Shown here: positions 35,449 through 47,475 of the stretch, one piece after another
How positions within the stretch are numbered: the stretch's first letter is position 1
How the letters are laid out: every line of letters begins with the position of its first letter
From: Saururus chinensis
Taxonomy: Eukaryota > Streptophyta > Magnoliopsida > Piperales > Saururaceae
Direction: 5' to 3'
NCBI GenBank assembly: GCA_035235625.1
Contig: CP141140.1
Location: 65,984,782-66,048,781 of the forward strand
DNA: 64,000 bases
Program-made: the position numbers and the translations under genes
Notes under the pieces: model-generated
Seen by the model: the letters and a program-made list of their open reading frames with translations, nothing else
What the model was told of the DNA's origin: nothing
The model's database searches: none

Positions 35449-36642
35449 TATATAGCATGATATGCAGGTGGTATAAGTATGTGTTGATAAAATATGTTAT
35501 ATATAGCATGATATGTAGGTGGCATGACAATGTGTTGATGAGATATTGTAAGGACTCTCATTTTGTAACCGGTTTATTTTGATGTTATTTATCGGTTATT
35601 GTGTAGTTTATATGTTTTCTAATTAAATTTAGTGGTTTTCAAAAATAAATGAGATTTCTAAAGTTTTAAGCAAAACTAATGCTACATTTATGAGTTTTAA
35701 GTAGTTTTTAGTCAATTTTGAATTTTTGGGATTTTTATAATTTTTTACTAATTTTTTTAAAATTAGGGTTTGACGAGACCCTCCTGTGGGCCCCACCGAT
35801 GAAATTGAGGTTTTTAGACCAAAATGACCTAGACAACAACATAAGCTTACAAAACAAAATTTAGTATTTTTTCAGATTTAATTAGTGCTCAAATTATCAA
35901 AATACTCATTTTAGCCAAAAATTCTATTTACCCCCTATTAGTTCATTAAGTGTACCCTAAGCCCTACTATAAATAGAAAGGCTGAGCCATTTCCCATTTG
36001 GGAATAGGCTAGGAGAGGGCGATTAAGGCCTAATTACCCAATTAGGCCCGAATTAGAAAGGGATTAAGGTATATTCTCCTTTAATCAAGCTTAAACCTTA
36101 GGTTTTCTCTTAATCCATTCTTAATCTTGACTTCAATCATGGTTTTAATCCATTTTTAAAGCATAAAACTACTTATTTACCTCTCTTCTCCAAGCCTTAA
36201 TCTTCAAAATCTCGTTTTTAAGCTTCTAAAGCCCTAGATTTAATGTTTACTTTTGGTTTTTCAAAGCTAAATCATGATTAGTAGTATGTTAACTTAAAAT
36301 CGTGTTTTTGGAATGTGTTGGAGGAGATTGAAGGTTCATTCTAGTCCAAATCAACAAGGAAAGGTAATGGATTCTTCAATCTCAACTTTGGGTAAGAAAA
36401 ATCTCAGTTTTTATAATGCTATTTGAAGTGGGTTTTGTTTGATTTAGGCTCTAATAGTGGGTTTAATAAATGCTAATCTTTCATTTTGATTTCTTTGTTA
36501 GAATGGTTTAGATTAGTGTTCTGGAAGGTTTGATAAGTTTTTTATAATGTTTGATACCATGGATGAAGATTTGAAGGTGTTTTTATGGTGTTTCGATTTT
36601 GATTTTCGAAATGAAGAAGAAGATTAAAATTGCTTTGTTGGT

Positions 36643-36740
36643 GATCAAACGGCCTACCAGGGTGATCAATCGGCAACACTACATTTTTGGCAAATTTTCA
36701 GTTTAGTTGATCGAATGGCTTTGTAGGTTGATCGAATGGT
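36643..36740 (+). other. Four-site phased motif array (outer alpha)
   Basis: Sites: GATCAAACGGC (36643), GATCAATCGGC (36664), GATCGAATGGC (36709), GATCGAATGGT (36730). Spacing is 21, 45 and 21 bp. It lies about 675 bp downstream of the TATA box. Confidence 0.7.
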
Positions 36741-38477
36741 TACATGATAGTTTTTGCTATTTTTGAAACTTATGCCTATTTCAATGTTTTACTCCATTTG
36801 ATGATTCTAATGGTTATGGGAAGTGTATTATGATGAAATTAGGCTACTAGAGGTGTAGAATTGATGATGAAAGTGTATGGATTATGTTTAGGTTTTGTCT
36901 TGTGGCATCATATTATGTTGATAATTATGCATGTTGATATTGAAGTACCTTGAACTTTTGAATGTTGGAATTCTATGATTAAAATATGTTTCCAGGGATA
37001 TTATATGAAAAATGGTGATATGTGTTCTTTTATAATAAGGATGGTTTATGGGTAATGGATGTGATCATGTTGTGGCTTAATGTGTGAAAAAATCATGTTT
37101 GTGGGAGTGAATGTTCAATTTCACATAGATAGATTTAAGCTTTATGGTAGATTTTGTGTTGATTTCAGTTGGGAATTATTATTTTGAATGTGATTAACCA
37201 TGTGTAAATTGTCTTATGAGTTTATGTCAAGCATTGAGCATGTATTTAGATATGCATGAATACACACACAGAGGGAAAATCTACTATGAAATTGTAGTTA
37301 ATTATGCCTTGATTATGATGCATGAGGGGACTAATTGGGAGCATGTTCAATGTGTTGGAACCCACATAGGCTTATTGTAAGGACTCTCATCTCTAAACCG
37401 GTTTTTGTTTTCTTTTAATTATCGGTTATTGCTTGGTTAACTCATTTTCTTATTAATTCGGTGGTTTCGTAAATAAATTGTGTTTATGATGGTTTTAATC
37501 AAAATCAACTTTTTAATTAGTGGTTTTAAGTGATTTTGAATCAAATGTGAATTTTTGGGATTTTTTTAAATTTTTACTATTTTTCCAAAAATTAGGGTTT
37601 GGCGGGACCCCTGTGGGCCCCACCGTTGAAATTTAGGTTTTTAGACCAAATAAACCCAGACATCAACACAAGACTTTACAAAAAATTTCATGATTTTTCC
37701 CAGTTTTATTAGTGCTCAAATAACTAAATTACCCATTTTTAGCCTATTTTTCTATTCATACCCCACAATTTACCCATACACACCCCAAAAGCTTACTATA
37801 AAAGGTCAAACCTGAGCCATTCCCAGTTTAGGAATAGGCTGACGAGGAGAGGTTAGGCCTAATCCCCAATCAGGCCCGGATTAGAAGGTGTTTAAGGTAA
37901 GTCCATTCTAATTAAGCACCAAATCCTAGCTTTTTTCTTAATCTCTTCTAAATCTACCATTTCCCCTTTGTTTTGATTCATTTTTAAACATCAAAACTAC
38001 TGATTTGCTTCTTTACTTCAAACCCTAGCTCTAAAAATCCGATTTTTATGTTCAACAAGCCCTAGATCTAAGATTTTAATTAGGGTTTTCTATGTTAAAT
38101 CGGTTTTCATGGAGTTTAATTCAAACTCTATGTCTTTGTAAGGTTTTCAAGAAGGGTGACCATCAAATCCAAGCTTAATCAAGGGATAAGGTAATGAACT
38201 TTCGAAATTTCAGTCTTCTTATGGTAAAACTCTTGATTTTGTGGTTATTTTGAATGGATTTACTTGATTTAATGCTTTAATGGCATGATTAGTAAATGGT
38301 AATCTTTACTCCCGATTTCATAGGGTTTTATCTTGTTATGATGTGGTTTAGCATTTTGAAAGTTATGGTGGACTTTTAATGACATTTAGGTTGTTAGATG
38401 GTGATTTTGAGTTTTATCAATGGAGTTTCAGTTTGAAAATTCGAAAGGAAGAAGAAGGTCAATTATGCCTTGTTGGT

Positions 38478-38575
38478 GTTCAAACGGCCCTTCTGGCCGT
38501 TCGAACGGCAACACTGTCAGTTCGATAGAATTCCTGTTTAGCCGATCGAACGGCCATTTTGGGCGTTCGAACGGC
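38478..38575 (+). other. Four-site phased motif array (inner alpha)
   Basis: Sites: GTTCAAACGGC (38478), GTTCGAACGGC (38499), GATCGAACGGC (38544), GTTCGAACGGC (38565). Spacing is 21, 45 and 21 bp; a weaker GTTCGATAGAA sits at 38520. Each pair with its 10-bp spacer makes an inverted repeat such as AACGGCC, CTTCT, GGCCGTT. It is about 680 bp downstream of the TATA box. Best preserved of the four arrays. Confidence 0.75.
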
Positions 38576-39790
38576 TACACAGCAGAATTTTGTTCTATTT
38601 GTATGATGTTTATTTTGGTGATTCCACTTTAACTTGCCAATTTCATATGAATGTGGAGTATTTTGCTATATTATGCTACTGGAAAGACATACCATTGAGG
38701 TTATGAAGTCGAGGTATATATTTAGAGATTTGTGGAATGACTTATGGTTTGTGGTATGATGTTGGAATTGCCATCTTGAAGTTATGAATGGTTGATTCTC
38801 TATGGGTAAGTATATTTTCAGTAGAGCTACAGCCTACTAACGGACTAATATGTTATGTTAGGATGTGGTTAATTGATGTGTGAATGTCATGACTTAAGGA
38901 TGAAGTAAATGATCTCATATGTGTTTAGCTTGTGGTTGAGCTTTGATTTAAGTTATGATTTCAATGATTCTTCTCCTATGATTTCCGCTAAAATTTATGA
39001 TTAAATGTTAATTCATATGTGTAGTGTGGCAGTGAGTTAATTTCAAGCATGTTGATATGCATTGTGTGAAGTGCTTCTACTAGGTATACACACATGTGGG
39101 GTTTAATGTTGATGTTGAAGCTTGATATTATGATTATGAATGATGCATTAGGGGCTAATGAGGGCACTTATCATGAATTAGGATTCATGTATGCTTTGCC
39201 CACGTATGTACCATGTTGCATGCATCATGAAAATGGATTTCTAATTGAGGCTTTATCGAGGTTAATCAAATTTGATCGATTGGGTGCAATGTGGTGAAAT
39301 TGTGTGTCGGATTAATAGGTCGTGGCTTAATTGAAACTTGATTGGTTCGAAAGGACATGTTTTGATTTGAGTTTTGTGTGGAACAAGTGCACTCCCTGGG
39401 TTGAGTCTAGAGAAATGAAATTATGTGGGGGACGAGTTGTGTACTTGTCTTGCGGATTTGAGATTATTATTATGAGTGTCATTTGGACCCTGAGAATCTA
39501 GTGTGGTATGCCGTGTGCACCCGCTACCACGTGCTCTAGGGTTCCCTGTGTGGAAACTCGGGCTCTTCCCTCCGCAAGAGATGTCCCTGGGCGAACACCC
39601 CTACTCTAGATTCTCTGTGTGAGAATGAGACATCCTTGGCCAGGATCGTCCAGGGCAAGCAGTCTTAGGGATTGACAACCCCGAACTTCTTAAATTCTTG
39701 TATAGAATTCTGGACCATGACACGCCTTCGTGGCCTTGTCTTTGTTCCCGTCTGTGTGACACTAAATTGTGATTACTCCTTGATGGAGGG

Positions 39791-40135
39791 TGATATGATG
39801 TGATGCATGATTGGATATGTATGTTAGAGATACATTTCATGCAGGTTGATATGATGTGATGCATAATTGGATATGTATGTTAGAGATACATTTCATGCAG
39901 GTTGATATGATGTGATGCATGGTTGGGTATATATGTTAGAGATACATTTCATGTAGGTTGATATGATATGATGCATGATCAGATATGTATGTTAGAGATA
40001 CATTTCATGCAGGTTGATATGATGTGATGCATGATTGGATATGTATGTTAGAGATACATTTCATGCAGGTTGATATGATGTTGAGGCATGATTTGATATG
40101 TATGTTGGAGATATATTTCATGCAGGTTGTTATGA
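39791..40135. repeat. 56-bp minisatellite in the inner alpha LTR, six units
   Basis: Unit starts (TGATATGATG) at 39791, 39847, 39903, 39959, 40015 and 40071 are exactly 56 bp apart; a seventh partial unit starts at 40128. The core includes GTATGTTAGAGATACATTTC. Confidence 0.95.
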
Positions 40136-41480
40136 TGAGAATGGCACTATGTGGATTATATACTATGATGCAGGTTTAGGTGATGTGTCTGTGTGATCAG
40201 AAAATGATACATCTTGTCAATCTTTGATCTGAATGATTATATTGTTATGCTATCGTATTTCTAATGATGATAGTTATATTAAAAACCATTGCTGAGTTTG
40301 TTAAACTCACCCCTCTTTCTTGTGTTTTTGCTTTGGGGCTGCGTAGTGCGACACGCAGACGGACAGGATCTCCTCTTTGAGAAAAAATCGGAGATGACTT
40401 GGATGTGATCGTGAAGACTCTTATGTGACTTGTTTTTCCTTGGTTTATGCTTTATGTTTAGAACCTTTGTGTAGGGTTCTCTGTTTGATTTATGTTACTT
40501 TATACAGTTGTGTTGCTTAAGACCTATTTTTGAGCCAGAGTGGGCTATGGTTGACTAAATATGTGGGTTTGAGACTAGTTGTTTATTTTGAGTTAAGCAA
40601 CTCTCTTTCTTTTCTACTTGTTTACTCTTGCTCAAGGTGGTGTGCGTATTCCGTAATTCTGTTAAGTCGCCCGTGGTTAGGGTTAAGTCTTCCGCTAAAC
40701 CGTTTATCAATTTTCCCTCGTCGCCCCCGTGCGCTTGACCGGCCCCTGGACCAAGTCGGGCAGCGTCGGGGCATGACACTTACTCACGGATGTATCATGT
40801 TATCATGCATCATGGATCGGTATTCATGAATGAAGTTTTGCCGATGTTTAATCGGAATTAATCGATTGTATGCAATGGTTGAGATTGTGTGCCGGATTAA
40901 TCTCTCGGTGAATTAATCGGAACTTGGTTGGTCTAAAAGGACACATTTTCGATTTAAGTTCCTGTGTGGAACATGTATACTCCCTGGGTTGAGTCTAGTT
41001 AAATGGAATTATATGGGGACAAGTTGTGTACTTGTCTTTTGCGGATTTGAGATTATTATGAATGTCATCTGGACCCTGAGAATCCAGAGTGGTATGCCAT
41101 GTGCACCCGCTACCACGTGTTCTAGGGTTCCCTGTGTGGGAATTCGGGCTCTCCCCACTGTAGGAGATGTCCCTGGGCAAACACCCCTACTCTAGATTCT
41201 CTGTGTGAGAATGGGACATCCTTGGCTAGGATTGTCCAGGGAGAGCAGCTTTAGGGACTGACAACCCTGACCCTCTTACATTTCCTGTGTGGAAAATTCA
41301 ACCGTGTCTCACCTTCATGGCCTTGACCGTGTCTTGCCTGTGTGGCAATACCTGTGTTTACTCCTTGATGGAGGCATTCACCATTTGTATTGATGTATGT
41401 TTATTATGAATGCTATGCATGATTGTGTTTCATGTGTTTGATACGTTTGTCATGTAGGGTGAATGTGGTTTATGCAATAT

Positions 41481-41822
41481 GAATGCATGATCAGAAATGG
41501 TGTGATTGAGACACTATTATGCAGGTTTATGTGATATGAATGCATGATCGGAAAGGGTGTGATTGAGACGCTATTATGTAGGTTTATGTGATATGAATAC
41601 ATGATCATAAATGGTGTGATTGAGACACTATTATGCAGGTTTATGTGATAAGAATGCATGATCAGAAATGGTGTGATTGAGACACTATTATGCAAGTTTA
41701 TGTGATAGGAATGCATGATTAGAAATGGTGTGATTGAGACACTATTATGCAGGTTCATGAGATATGAATGCATGTTTAGAGTGATTGAGACACTACTGTG
41801 GAAGTTTATGTGAAATGAATGT
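41481..41822. repeat. 57-bp minisatellite in the outer alpha LTR, six units
   Basis: Unit starts (GAATGCATGAT or close) at 41481, 41538, 41595, 41652, 41709 and 41766 are 57 bp apart. The core GTGATTGAGACACTATTATG is shared with the minus-strand alpha copy at 27001-27374. A 131-residue minus-strand open frame over it is an artefact. Confidence 0.95.
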
Positions 41823-43088
41823 ACGATCAAAAAGTAGTATAGCATGTTAGTCTTAGATCTGAATTGCTACATTACTAAGCCGTCGTGTTTTCTAATTATT
41901 ATAGTTATATTCAAAACTATTACTGAGTTTTTATACTCACCCCACTTTCTTGTTTTGTTTTTGGGCTACATGGCGTGACATGCAGTTGGACAAGATCCTC
42001 TTTATGAGGAAAGATCGGAGAGGGCTTGGGAGTAGGAGTGGATGCCACTAGTTTTGCATCTCTCTCCTTATTTTGTTTAGATGTTAGAACCCTTGGAATA
42101 GTTCTTGTTTTCATACTTGTGATACATTATGTCTTTAGTTTCGTTTGATACCTTGTTTTGGAGCTAAGTGTGTTGGCTATGAATTATTAGTATGTGGGTT
42201 TGAGATTGTGGTTTAATTTAGAGTTTAAGTAACTCTTTTGGTTATACCTATTTACTCTTGCTCAAAGTAGTGCGTAAACTCCGTAAATTAGACCGCCCGT
42301 GGTTAGGTTATAAGTGTTCCGCTATTTTTTTAACCGTTTTCAAACCTTTGCCCCAGTGCGTTGGACTGGGTTTGGCTCGGGTTGGGCAGTGCCGGGGTGT
42401 GACAGATATGCTTTAGATAACATAACTTGCAAGTGGCATAAGTAGATACTTATGAAATGTAAAATTATGACATGATGCATAGGTGGCACATGTTTATGTG
42501 ATTATTCTATGGTGAATGAGCATAGTAATTGATTATGTGATGAATGTTTACGTATGTGTTGTCATTATGAGTTTATTTTCTGTATTAAAACTCTTGCTAA
42601 GCATTAGCTCACCCTTCTTTATTTTGTAATTATTTTTGGGACTGCATGTCGTGCCATACAGTTTCTTCGGATAGGCTCTATGTTGAGCATGAAGGTGGCG
42701 CCAGACATTGAGAGAGGGTTTATGGAGAAGCTTTGGTTATGATTAGCTTGTTTATGTCATGTTGAGATAGATACACTTGACTCTACTTCACACTTTCTTT
42801 TATTATTATTTGCTTAGACATTGTAGCCATTGTTGCCTTCTACTCTTATTTTAGCTATGTGTAGGCTTGTTTATGACTAGTATGTGTATATGAGTGGACT
42901 AATACTTTAATTAGTGGTCTTTCCTTTGCTCTATTTGCTTTTAACAAAGTATTCGTGCGCTACTTCATTATTTGTTCACCCAATGATGGGTTAAGTCTTC
43001 CACAATTTAACTCCACTTTGTCGCGTTATATGCCGCTTCCTCCTTGGACTGGGTTCAGCTCGGGGGTGACGTGTGCCAAAGTGTGACA

Positions 43089-43379
43089 TCTATCAAATGA
43101 AACCTACCACCAAACTTGTATTGAATATGAATTAGTTTTAATACCAGGCCTGGACACTGACCTGGATTCGTGTCTAAGCCAAATCAACCAGGTTCATTCG
43201 GGGATCAACTCAGGTTGACTTAATTGGTATAAAACCCCCTCTTTCCCTTCCCCTCCCCCTAAAATTGAAAACCCTAAAGCCTGGAAATCCTTCCCCTCCT
43301 ATGAGCGGTGGCGGCAAATCTGAGCAGCGGTGGATTTGAGTGACGACAAATCATCTGAGCAGTGGCTTCAACTCCTCCC
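43089..43379. other. Junction between the LTR nest and a duplicated segment
   Basis: Short stretch with CCAGGTTCATTCGGGGATC-type phrases, probably a repeat relic. No gene is supported. Confidence 0.35.
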
Positions 43380-44176
43380 TAGTGACCCTAGCCACAACCA
43401 CCCGCATAGCCCTGCCATGACCACCCCTGGCCCTGATGCTAATCCCCAGCCCCGACACCGACCCCAAGCCACGACCACCCCCTCTATTCTCCCTTCACCT
43501 ATTCATCCTTTCCTAGTTTCCATCACCCCCTCTCTTCCCAGTTCCAAGCTAGCTTAGCCCCCACACCGACCCCAACCCCTAAGCACTTGACTTTCCCTCC
43601 CTCTCTTCCCCGGTGGCCCAACCTAACCCGACCCCCAAGATACCGGCTTTCCCTCCCTTTCCTCCTCAGCGGCCCTGCCTTGACCCCGCCCCCCAAGATC
43701 CTGACTTTTACTCCCTCTCCTTGTCGATAACATTGCTCCAACTCTGACCCAATAGATTCGATCCCAGATTTGCCTCTTCCCTCTTTTCTCCCGACCATCC
43801 CTTTTTCTACTTCCCTTCTTTTTTTTTCTTTTTTTTAGAAACCCGGATTGACCGACTGAGTAAGGTTGATCTGTCAGGGTCAACTTTGCCCGACAACTTG
43901 AACAACTTTGCCTGGATTTACAAGCCGGTTAGGGTTTTAAAATACTTATATAAATAGTGTGTTCTACGACACAAAATCCGTCAATACTATTATCTTTGTC
44001 GCATATAACATAATATTTAGCCTATAAAATTTAGACCCATAGTTACCTATTACAAATATATTTGGGTCAATAAAAAAATTATATATAATTTTTAGTCATT
44101 ATATCGTGAAGGCATACGCTAAATTGTAGCATGTAAGAAAGACTTTTGCTCCATACATATTTTAATTTTTAATTAA

Positions 44177-44244
<68 letters not shown>

Positions 44245-44920
44245 CATGTGCATGTTTATTATTATATATATAAAATAATAATAAACAATGAGTCACACAC
44301 ATGCCAGAGTGCGTAAGGCATATCTAGCCAAGTCTAAACCTGCCTACCTTATGAATAATACAGAAATCAAGTGGTCCGACAGCGTCCACAGCTCGTGTGT
44401 GCATGAATGCTCATTTAGATAAATTCATTTGACCAAAGTAAGATGATTAGGCAAATATATTGTATTTTATATTTTTCAAGTGGGTAAGAGGATGAACACA
44501 AAGTTTACCAATCCTGATTTGCTTGATAAATGGAATTGGAACTTTGGACAGCTAATTAATAAATTATTTATTAATTTGATAAGACATAAAAAATCACTCC
44601 AAATTATGTCCAACAGGGCAATAACTGGGCATTGGATAAGCCTAAGGTTCTAAAGTCGGGTCCCACATTGGCTGTCCAAATAGCGGAGAACAAAGATATT
44701 GCCCAGTCTTTGTGCTTCATCACTCTATCCATTTCGGTGGACTCAACTCGCTTTGCCATACCGACGTGGGCCCCAACTCCACGCTTAGATATTCCTCCGT
44801 ACTGTTGGTCCCACAAAACTAGAGGCCAACCGCTGGTTTCGTGCGTCGTGTGTTGTATCAGTTGACACGTCGCCTTCACCGAACCCGATAACGCTAATCC
44901 CCGAAATATCGGTGGAGTAA
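43380..44920. repeat. Tandem duplication, copy A
   Basis: This matches 45260-46990 in the same order. A pyrimidine-rich block (CATCCTTTCCTAGTTTCC at 43505) is followed by GACAACTTGAACAACTT, then the AT-rich repeat also found at 3.2 kb, then GGAATTGGAACTTTGGACA and CTCCACGCTTAGATATT. Open frames on both strands over the pyrimidine block (43330-43557, 43523-43883) are not kept in the other copy. Confidence 0.75.
44182..44241. repeat. (TA)n microsatellite
   Basis: An uninterrupted TA run of about 60 bp inside duplication copy A. Confidence 0.95.
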
Positions 44921-45259
44921 GTTTATCAAAATGCCCTCATTTCTTGCTACTAAAATTAATATTGAGGTTAACGTGCACTAACATATGTGTTGTTATCTCC
45001 TATGTATACAGCTTGCTCGAGGCTTGCTTATTATTAGTTGAGAGCATAAAAAATACTCTCCATGAGATTAAATATTGCATATTCAACGCAAGATTGGACC
45101 TAACTTATTCACAATTTTAAATTGGGTTAAAAGGGTAGGTTTCTTTTTGCTAGATTAAGGTTTTTTGTAGGTAAAATGTAAGGTAGGGTCGCAAGTAAAA
45201 TATTATATATGATTAAGTTTTAAGTTAATTTAGGTTAACTTTAACTAGAAAATTACCCT
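44921..45259. other. Spacer between duplication copies
   Basis: AT-rich; contains GAGCATAAAAAATACT, also found at 14162. No gene is supported. Confidence 0.4.
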
Positions 45260-46104
45260 GACCTCAACGCCGATCCCCAACCACGACCATCCCCGGCCTT
45301 GACGCCGACCCCCAACCATGACCACTTCCTCTCTTCTCCCTTCATATGTTCATCCTTTCCTAGTTTCCCTCACCCCCCTTCCCAGTTCCTTGATGGCTTA
45401 GCCACAATGCCGACCCCGACATTGACCCGTAAGTAACCGACTTTCCCTCCCTCTCTTCCTTGGTGGCCTAGCCTTGACTTTGATCCTGACCCCTAAGATC
45501 CCAACTTTTCCTTCCTCTCCTTCTCAGTGGCACTGCTCCGACCTCGACCCCTAAGATCCCGACTTTCCCTTATTCTCCTCCTTGGTGGCTCTGCTCCGAC
45601 CTCAACCCCCAAGATCCCAACTTCCCTTCCCTCTCCTTGTCAGCGACCCTACTTTGACCTTGAGCCAATGATTTTTATCCCAAATTCCTCTCTTCCCCCA
45701 TTTGTCCCAGCAATCCATTCTCCTTCCCAGTCCAAGCCCGATCCTAGACTCAGCATGACCATCCCCTAGCCTCTTCTGCTTCCCTATTTTATTTTTAGAA
45801 ACCCATATCAACTAAGGGAGTTAGGTTGACCTATTAGAGTCAACCTCACCCGACAACTTGAACAACTTGGCCCGGATTTTCAATCTAGTTCAAGTTTTAA
45901 AACACTTATATGAATAGTATATTCTACGATATAAAGTTTTTTAACACTATTATTATATTTTAAAGGTTCAATATAAGGTGCATGTGTATAATTTATAATC
46001 ATTGTATCCTAAAGACATGCATTGCAATTGTAACATGTAAGAGATACTTTTATTCCATACATATTTTTATTTTTAATTTATTTTATTATATATATATATA
46101 TATA

Positions 46105-46197
46105 TGGGCTATTGGATTTACATTCAGCGACCTATAATATTTGTGAGTTTAAATACCTATGAATATTATGAGCCACCAGTTATAAATTTAATAGCCC
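46105..46197. mobile_element. Decayed foldback element, second copy
   Basis: GGGCTATTGGATTTACATTC at the left and ATAAATTTAATAGCCC at the right are inverted arms. The text is related to the hairpin at 17012-17166 but more mutated, and it lies next to the same GGGCTCGCCTAAATATATA-like flank. Confidence 0.6.
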
Positions 46198-46244
46198 GTA
46201 GAGCTTGGGCTCGCCTAAATATATATAAACCTGAACTCATATAA

Positions 46245-46247
<3 letters not shown>

Positions 46248-46336
<89 letters not shown>
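46248..46336. repeat. (TA)n microsatellite
   Basis: An uninterrupted TA run of about 89 bp. The IY-repeat open frame across it is an artefact. Confidence 0.95.
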
Positions 46337-46340
<4 letters not shown>

Positions 46341-46990
46341 TTACACAGACATGATGTATTGTAGCCTATTATAAACCTGCCTACGGTATGAATGATATAG
46401 AAATCACACGGCCCGAAAAGCGTCCAAAGCTTGAGCATAGTGGTGCATGATTATGCTCCTTTAGATAAATTCATTTGACTAAAGTAATATGATTATCCAA
46501 GGCAAATAGCTAAGATTGTATGGTGCAATTCATTTGACCAAAGTAAGATAATTATCCAAAGGCAAATAGCTAGATTGTATTGGATGAACACGAAGCTTAC
46601 GAATCCTGATTTGATAAATGGAATTGGAACTTTGGACAAATAATTAATTCATTTGTTTATTTGATGGACATAAAAAAAATCACTCTAAATGATGTGTAAC
46701 ATGGCAATCATTGGGCATTGGATAAGCCTAAGGCTCTAATGGCGGGCCACACATTGGCTGTCCAAATAGTGAGGAACAAAGATATTGCCCAATCTGGGTG
46801 CTTCTTCGCTATCCATCTCGGTGGACTAAAACTGGCTTTGCCATACCGATGTGGGCCCCAGCTCCACGCTTAGATATTGGCCCATACTGTGGGACCCACG
46901 AAACTAGAGGCAAACTGCTGATTGCTTGCGTCGTGTGTTGTATCAATTTACACGTCGCCTTCCCCGAACCCGATAACGCCAAGCCTGGAA

Positions 46991-47467
46991 AAATCGCTCG
47001 ATCGAGTTTACCAAAATGCCCCTCATTTCCCCGCCAAAATGGTGTCGGCCAATCCGGTCGCTGCCACGTCCGCAGGGCAGACGGATAATTTTCAACCGTC
47101 TAAGCCAAATCCTGTTTTCCGCTTCCATCAGCGACTCCGTGGTCCTGCAGGCTACTCGAAGGCCATACACATTGGTGTCCTTCTGAGCCAATCTGCATAA
47201 ACGGGCCATAAACGGATTCGGTTTCCTTCGTGTGGAGTGTGGACCCAGTTGGCATGCTAAACGGGACATTGCAGAATTTAATTTGATCGACCTTTAATCA
47301 AATAAACTAAATAAGAAATAACCAATAATATGCGAGTTTAAAATTGTGGTATCAATTTTTAAAATTTGGTCGGTACAAATTGGATTCATTTGATTATTGG
47401 GATTGTATATTCTGCCACTATGGATATGAACTAAGACTAGTAATTTTATTACGGTCTTGTGAGGGCA
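46991..47467. other. Intergenic DNA upstream of the hAT-like element
   Basis: Positions 47000-47270 are GC-richer and have overlapping open frames on both strands without recognisable products. No gene is supported. Confidence 0.4.
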
Positions 47468-47475
47468 TTATTAAT

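Larger units (their letters stand above)
37376..40778 (+). mobile_element. Solo LTR, family alpha (inner)
   Basis: It starts TGTAAGGACTCTCAT and ends GCGTCGGGGCATGACA. The target duplication is CTTAT (37371-37375) and CTTAC (40779-40783), one base different. 3403 bp with no internal region. A TATA box (TATAAAAGG) lies at 37797. It sits inside another alpha LTR in the same orientation and carries its own 56-bp minisatellite and the motif array. Confidence 0.9.
35547..42404 (+). mobile_element. Solo LTR, family alpha (outer), split by a second alpha LTR
   Basis: It starts TGTAAGGACTCTCAT and ends GCCGGGGTGTGACA; the target duplication GATAT is perfect (35542-35546 and 42405-42409). Without the insertion at 37376-40778 and its duplicated target it is about 3.45 kb. 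A TATA box (TATAAATAG) lies at 35968. The break falls in ACATAGGCTTAT; the uninterrupted reading is seen in the minus-strand copy near 28085. Confidence 0.88.
34473..43088 (+). mobile_element. Alpha-related LTR fragment hosting two solo LTRs
   Basis: The flanks 34473-34804, 35449-35546 and 42405-43088 belong to one older repeat. It ends CCAAAGTGTGACA at 43088 and contains the alpha-type block near 42585-42690. It has about 61-bp repeats with TAGCATGATATG (34753, 35453, 35514). Both the short beta solo LTR and the outer alpha solo LTR inserted into this repeat array. Its 5' end is not clear. Confidence 0.5.
45260..46990. repeat. Tandem duplication, copy B
   Basis: Counterpart of 43380-44920, offset by about 2 kb. 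It contains the same blocks (CATCCTTTCCTAGTTTCC at 45351; GGAATTGGAACTTTGGACA at 46620; CTCCACGCTTAGATATT at 46862), plus a foldback relic and a long TA run not in copy A. Confidence 0.75.

Noticed and set aside
43330-43883. Open frames on both strands with Pro/Ser or Gly/Lys-rich products
   Set aside because: Pyrimidine-rich repeat; frames are broken in the duplicated copy at 45260-45800.
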